DNA from: Primulina eburnea
Lineage: Eukaryota > Streptophyta > Magnoliopsida > Lamiales > Gesneriaceae
Length of the DNA: 64,000 bases
Assembly (NCBI RefSeq): GCF_022965805.1
Contig: NC_133101.1
Span: forward strand, 23,956,868-24,020,867
Direction: 5' to 3'
Shown here: positions 59,281 through 64,000 of the stretch, one piece after another
Layout: each line of letters opens with the position of its first letter
Numbering within the stretch: the first letter of the stretch is position 1
Position numbers and translations under genes: made by a program
The notes under the pieces: generated by a model
The model's input: the letters and a program-made list of their open reading frames with translations, nothing else
Database searches by the model: none
Told to the model about the DNA's origin: nothing

Positions 59281-60178
59281 TGCAACCCGGGTGAAATGGA
59301 CGAGTCCAGTCGGGAACTCTACCGGATTTGCTATCAATATATTGAAGGAAATAAGAGTTGATCGTCTAAGTTGAAATCTTGCTTCCTAGAATAGATGAGA
59401 GAATCTGCAACCAATAAAGTAACCACGTGAATGGGCGCCAGAGGGCTGTCCGGCGTGGCCACTCCGATGCTTAAGTCAGTGAAGAGCTCAAGCTATAAAC
59501 CAATGTAATCAAGTGATGGCTGTGTGATTGGTATGTAGAACAAATGAGCAATAAATGAGTGTATTTAATGTGTGAATTAATATCTGAATAGAGAGTAAAT
59601 ATAAGGAAGGAACCTGGTATTTATAATGGAAAGTGTAATGATGACCTCGTTCCTTGTGTTGATCATTAATTATAGTAGAGTGGCTGATTATACCCAATTA
59701 TTCTGACATATCAAATCTCATACTAGTCACATCCAGCCTACCTGATTTTTTTAACCACTTGCAATAGTGTCAAAGATGGTCGGCTGCGCACACTCTTTCA
59801 AGTCGGCGCAATTAAATTCATCACTCATATCAAGGTGGCTAGGGTAGAATGCTTCTCGGGGAATCGTATAGGAGCCCGGGCATTCCACATCCCGGGGAAA
59901 TCATGTCCCGTGTACCCTGACGGCTCGGTCCCTTGAATGAACTTCTCTCTAGAGTATCTATGTCAGGCTTCTCTCTGCACTGTCCCGGATCCTTCAGGGC
60001 TCGGGTTTCCTTGCCGACCTATTCCATTACTCCAACTTATCTACATCTCCCGAATAATCCTTCCTTCACAACCTAGGCATTATCCCCTTTCGTGACTCGG
60101 GCATTATCCATGGCCCGACCCTATGACCTGGGACATCCCGGGAGTTATCCATGTACTGGGACATCCGGGATATAATCA
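59281..60178 (-). repeat. Element T 3' LTR
   Basis: It is 898 bp; in the element sense it starts TGATTATATCCCGG and ends ACCCGGGTTGCA. The first 150 nt contain short repeats of the CATGGATAA and TCCCGGGATGTCCCAG type. The flanking GGAGGGAG purine tract fixes the inner boundary. The outer boundary is 59281 or three bases earlier. Confidence 0.7.
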
Positions 60179-61017
60179 CTCCCTCCTTAAATAGTCGAGC
60201 TAGAGTCGTACTCGCTGTCCCGATTAATCTTGTGTGCCCTGTCAGGAAAGATAATTTGTCATTTAGTCTCCCCGAGATGATAATGATGCTTTATGGTCAG
60301 TGCTGACATCGAGCTAGCGGGGCTCTTGTGGTTCTCTACTGTGACCTCTACACTTCTCCCGCGTAATATAGAAGATATTAAGTCTTTAGGCTCCATCCCT
60401 TCCACCTACAAAATCCGAATTCCCAGACCATCTGATCACCCTGACACCTCTCCCCCGGGCTTTCTAACCTTTTTCGTAGAGCAACTTAAGAGTAGCCTTC
60501 GATTCCCCATCCATCATTTCTTCGAAGGGGTTGCCCGGTTCTTTGGGCTCCCCATTAATCATCTTCACCCGAACGCCTTTAGGATCATGGTTGCCACTTT
60601 TGTTTTGTTCCGCATGAAAGTCATTCCCATCAACTCTTCCATTTTTCATTATTTTTATTCTTGCCGATTTAATGACGGGGTCTTCTCTTTCATGACCCGG
60701 ATGCATTATCGATTTCTAACTAACATCTCTTCATCTCTGAAGGGGTGGAAAACAAAATTTTTCTACTTACATCTTCCCACTCTCCCGGCCTACTTGACAT
60801 GCTTCCTATCTTCTATACCCGAGAAACCTGAACTTTCTCGGGATTTTAAACTTCTTCCTACCTTTACCCATGCTTGGGATATTTTGGAAAAAACAGTCTT
60901 TCCTCTCCTCGGTGTTGATTGGGGGAGATAATCTGGTGTACTATGGGATCGGGTCCCAACATAAAGACCCTGTGGACGATATTATTGATGAGTTTGACCT
61001 GGTCGGGTCACAGGCTG

Positions 61018-61089
61018 GTAAATTACTCTCCTTAATTATTCTTTTTGTACGTTTTGTATTAATCATCTGACTGTTCATCTCTGGTGCAG
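61018..61089 (+). other. Predicted intron 1 of the T antisense ORF
   Basis: GTAAATTACTC...CTCTGGTGCAG, 72 bp and AT-rich. Removing it joins SQA to AEEEMIKAS in frame. Confidence 0.6.
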
Positions 61090-61631
61090 CTGAAGAAGAA
61101 ATGATTAAGGCCAGTCTACTCGAAGCGGCTGCCAAGAAGAAGGCAGAGCAGAAGAAGGCTCGGGCAGAAAAGAGAGCCCAGGAGACTCAATAACAAGAAG
61201 AGCGCCGAGCCCGGGCAGAGGCTGAGGCTGAGGCCCGGGAGGTAGAGGAGCGCCGGGCTAGAGCGGAGACTGAAGCTCGGGAGGAGACGGCCCCTCCCCC
61301 GGAGGAGACCACTTCCCTCACTAGTGAGGAGGACCCGGCCCCTCTGAATCGACGAAAGAGAAAAGCTGTGATGGACCCGGTCCTTGAGAGGGTTACTGTG
61401 GAAGAGGACGAACCTGAAGAAATTATTCGAACACCTCCTCTTCCCGGTTCCTCGGCCGGCTTTACTTTTCAGGGTGGAAGGTCCTTCAACTGGCCAAACA
61501 CTTTTGGTGAGGATGTCAGCACGGACCTCACCAAGATGGTTCGGAGTCTGCTTCACCCTGGTGAGGTGGAGCATCTCAACAGACTCCACCCTAACCAAAA
61601 ACTATGGGAAGGAGTCGCCCGGTCATTTTCC

Positions 61632-61706
61632 GTAAGATTCTTTCCTTTTGCCTTGTAATTTTACTATGTATTGATTGCTAACCCTGTTGGCTTACAAGGC
61701 TTGCAG
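61632..61706 (+). other. Predicted intron 2 of the T antisense ORF
   Basis: GTAAGATTC...GGCTTGCAG, 75 bp. Removing it joins VARSFS to MLVSAFEQVANAARR in frame. The donor GTAAG is a strong plant consensus. Confidence 0.62.
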
Positions 61707-62439
61707 ATGTTGGTCTCCGCTTTTGAACAAGTGGCCAATGCTGCGCGAAGGGCCAATACCCAAGCTACTTCTTCCCGGGAGACGTATGATAAGCTCTGGG
61801 AGGAGGTGGAGAAAAATGAAGGATCTTCATGAGCATGTTTTGGCTCGGGAAAAGGCTGGCTGGAAACAGCAAGTGGCCCTAGTCCAAGCCGAGCTAGCTG
61901 AAGCCCGCGGGAATCCTCCCGGTAGGAATATGATTGCGACTTAAAAGCTGCTTATTTGGAGGTGCAGGCTGCTAAGGAAGAAGGAGAGTCTTCCTGGGCC
62001 CGGGCTGAGGAGGCGGTGGCTGCCCTGGAGCATTCGAAGATTTCCCATGAAGAGAACATGGCAAAATTCCTGTAGTCCCGGGAATTCAAAAAGATGGTGG
62101 CTGATAAGGCTTTCGTCTACTTTGAACGGGGCTTCAACAAATGTTCGGAGCAGTTCCAGGAGGGGGCCTCCTTCCTGCTGACCGGGAGGACTTCTCTGAT
62201 CTAGTTAAGGCTGCTGCATCCCTTCCTGATGATGAGGAGGAAGAAGAAAAGGAGGCTCCCAAAATAGACTAAGATTTTTATTTCCATTTTTTTTTCTATT
62301 CCCGGGCTTCCAGGCACAATGTAAATTATTTCCCGTATCAATGAAAATATCCTGCTTTGCATTCTTCACTTGATATTTCTGAAAGTTATATTTCGTGCCA
62401 TAGATTTTAATCATTCTTCACCAAACACCATTAAGCCAG

Positions 62440-62875
62440 GACGTGATCCCTTAGGTTTAATAAATAACCGATCTTGATAAATAATCACGGTGTGGGTCCT
62501 TAAATTTGGTAGATGACCGGGGAGGGCGTTCCCGGGCTAGGGTGCGGGTCCTGGACTTAGTAGATAACAGGGGTGCGGGTCCCCGGGCTAGGGTACATGT
62601 CCCTGTCCTTGGTTGATAACTGGGGTGCGGGTCCCTGGGCCAGGGTACGGGTCTCTGGCCTTGGTAGATAACTGGGGTGCGGGTCCCCGGGCCAGGGTGC
62701 GGGTCCCTGGACTCAGTATATTACCGGGTGCGGGTCCCCAAGTCAGGGTCTGGGTCCCTGGACTTAGTAGATCACTGGGGTACGGGTCCCCAAGCTAGGG
62801 TACGGGTCCCTGGACTTAGTAGATGAGCGGGGTGCGGGTCCCCGGGCCAGGGTGCGGGTACTTGGACTTAGTAGA
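62440..62875. repeat. G-rich tandem repeat inside T
   Basis: About seven units of roughly 55-60 bp. Each contains GGTGCGGGTCCCCGGGCCAGG, then GGGTGCGGGTCCCTGGACTT and AGTAGATAACCGG, with point variation. It lies between the antisense ORF and the integrase. Short ORFs across it are artefacts. Confidence 0.85.
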
Positions 62876-62944
62876 CACTTCCTTTAATAATTTCTTTATT
62901 TGATTCATAAGTAACAGATACAGAGGTTTCTAAACATAATATTT

Positions 62945-64000
62945 CTACAAATGGAATGCATTCGAAGGTGTTTTAAGGGTGTGACCCTGAGAATCTTCCA
63001 AATAATAAGCAGCTCCTGAGCTAACTCTTTGAATTAACTTGAAGGGTCCTTCCCATCGTGCTTCCAATTTCCCCACATCACCCACTGGCTTTTCTTTTTT
63101 CATGACTAGGTCTCCAACCTGGAAATCCCGTGATCGAACATGCTTATTGTAGGATTTCATTAACCGGCTTCGGTAAGCTTCCATTCGAATGGCTGCTCTA
63201 TCTCTTTTCTCTTCGACAAAATCAAGCTCAATGGCCCGACTCTGATCGTTGCTACTCGGGTAAGATTCCACCCGAGTGGATGGTTGTCCGATCTCCACGG
63301 GTAGTATAGCTTCTGAACCATAGACAAGGCTATATGGATTTTCCCGAGTACTTGTTCGAGGTGTAGTCCGATATGCCCATAGTATACTCGATAATTCTTC
63401 AACCCAGTCCTTCACTTTTCCATGGAGCCGGGCTTTCAGTGCTTGTACAATGATTCTATTAGTTACCTCCGTCTGGCCATTTGCTTGTGGGTAGGCCACT
63501 GAGGTGAAAGATTTAACTATCTTCATTTCTTGGCACCATGATGTAATTTTATTCCCCTGAAATTGTCTTCCATTATCTGAGATCAATTTTCTTGGTATGC
63601 CAAATCTGCAAAAAATATTTTTCCAGACGAATTTCATTACTTCATCTTAAGTAATCTTGGCTAAGGGTTCGGCCTCCACCCATTTGGAAAAATAATCTAC
63701 AGTCACAAGAAGGAATTTCCTTTGTGCCCGGGCTGTAGTAAAAGGGCCCACAATATCCATACCCCATTGATCAAAGGGATAGGATGCTGAGATTGGTTGC
63801 ATACCAGTGGTTGGGCAATGATGAAAATTGGAATGATGTTGACAACCCTTACATTTCCGAACAAATTGAGCAGCATCTAAATTCATTCTAGGCCACCAAA
63901 ATCCGGCTAATATAGTTTTTCGAGATAGAGCAGTCCCACCGAGATGTTCACCACAGCACCATTCATGTATTTCTCGGAGGACGTATTCTACTTCATTTTC
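62945..64000 (-). pseudogene. Element T integrase (window-truncated)
   Basis: On the minus strand, from the window edge, the zinc-binding region HEWCCGEHLGG...CKGCQHH is followed by the core WGMDIVGPF, ISDNGRQF and YPQANGQTEVTNR, giving the D, D and E catalytic positions. The VKDWVEELSSILWAYRTTPR block is typical of Tat elements. The C-terminal GDLVMKKEKPVGDVGKLEARWEGPF block follows, ending with a stop near 62945. One in-frame TAA at about 63644-63646 interrupts it. There is no chromodomain, as expected for Tat. RNase H and RT lie beyond the window. Confidence 0.9.

Larger units (their letters stand above)
60293..62272 (+). pseudogene. Antisense additional ORF of T (Transposase_28 / putative gypsy-type family)
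   Basis: The plus strand encodes a protein of the plant 'putative gypsy type transposon' family. Residues 1-213 from 60293 contain the diagnostic FFEGVARFFGLPINHLHPNA, FRIMVATFVLFR and FHYFYSC blocks. A one-base excess in a G run at about 60919-60923 shifts the frame. The correct frame continues (DNLVYYGIGSQ) to a GT-AG intron at 61018-61089, then an Ala/Lys/Glu-rich coiled-coil-like region with a TAA at 61192. A middle domain follows (NWPNTFGEDVSTDLTKMVRSL), then a second intron at 61632-61706. A second coiled-coil with at least two frameshifts ends in EEKEAPKID at 62272. The function of this family is unknown. It is antisense to the integrase of the same element. Confidence 0.78.
59281..64000 (-). 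mobile_element. Element T: Tat/Retand-type Ty3 retrotransposon, 3' part
   Basis: In the minus sense the order is integrase (64000-62945), G-rich tandem repeats, an antisense ORF region on the plus strand (60293-62272), the polypurine tract (60179-60190) and the 3' LTR (60178-59281). An extra antisense ORF between integrase and 3' LTR, together with tandem repeats there, is described for Retand-like Tat elements. The left flank TATGA (59276-59280) is the expected target duplication; the other end is outside the window. Confidence 0.82.

Noticed and set aside
60464..60706. Minus-strand 80-residue ORF opposite the T antisense ORF, and 61116-61598
   Set aside because: They are shadows of the conserved plus-strand protein, which has recognisable family motifs.

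Overview
The window is plant nuclear DNA, almost certainly from a flowering plant. It is a block of nested LTR retrotransposons with almost no intact host gene. Evidence: Ty3/gypsy chromoviruses with C-terminal chromodomains, an Athila-type and a Tat/Retand-type Ty3 element, Ty1/copia elements primed by initiator tRNA-Met, and a small Helitron. No bacterial gene, rRNA, tRNA gene or true CRISPR array was seen. I cannot name the species. Elements are labelled A (Athila), B, C, D, E, F, G, H, I, X and T (Tat). LAYOUT. Nest 1 (1-38594), outermost to innermost: G (Ty3; gag remnant 32865-33324, LTR 33568-38594, itself split by solo LTR H 34336-36847); I (copia LTR end 32452-32864, abutting the G gag); A (28928-32451, continuing at 1-414); a compound insertion at 415-28927 bounded by the duplication ATGAT, made of LTR-like X (415-1244 and 9280-10475) and chromovirus F (10476-28927); then two young insertions, B (1245-9274, in X) and E (12838-22714, in the F integrase). 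A host-like island (38595-39976) carries three related gene-end fragments and a 296-bp Helitron. Nest 2 (39977-57243) is copia element D split by chromovirus C (44269-52668). A second host-like stretch (57386-58493) is followed by nest 3: a G-family LTR fragment (58494-59280) cut by T (59281 to the window end). HOW THE PARTS WORK. Every element except C, I and the antisense ORF of T reads on the minus strand. The standard parts are visible: LTR ends TG...CA, target-site duplications, primer-binding sites, polypurine tracts, gag, protease, RT, RNase H and integrase. Nearly all coding regions are broken. E is the best preserved: one in-frame stop in a 1,311-codon polyprotein frame. B has lost RT to integrase. 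MOST UNUSUAL: four LTR families (B, C, A, H) carry different GC-rich dyad motifs repeated at steps near whole DNA turns. In B, C and A the steps mostly alternate 21-23 and 31 bp, and the array ends about 45-51 bp upstream of a TATA-like box. F also appears to contain a 202-bp GT-AG intron exactly between gag and protease, and T carries an antisense ORF with two GT-AG introns. All similarity statements were made by eye; no search or alignment program was run.
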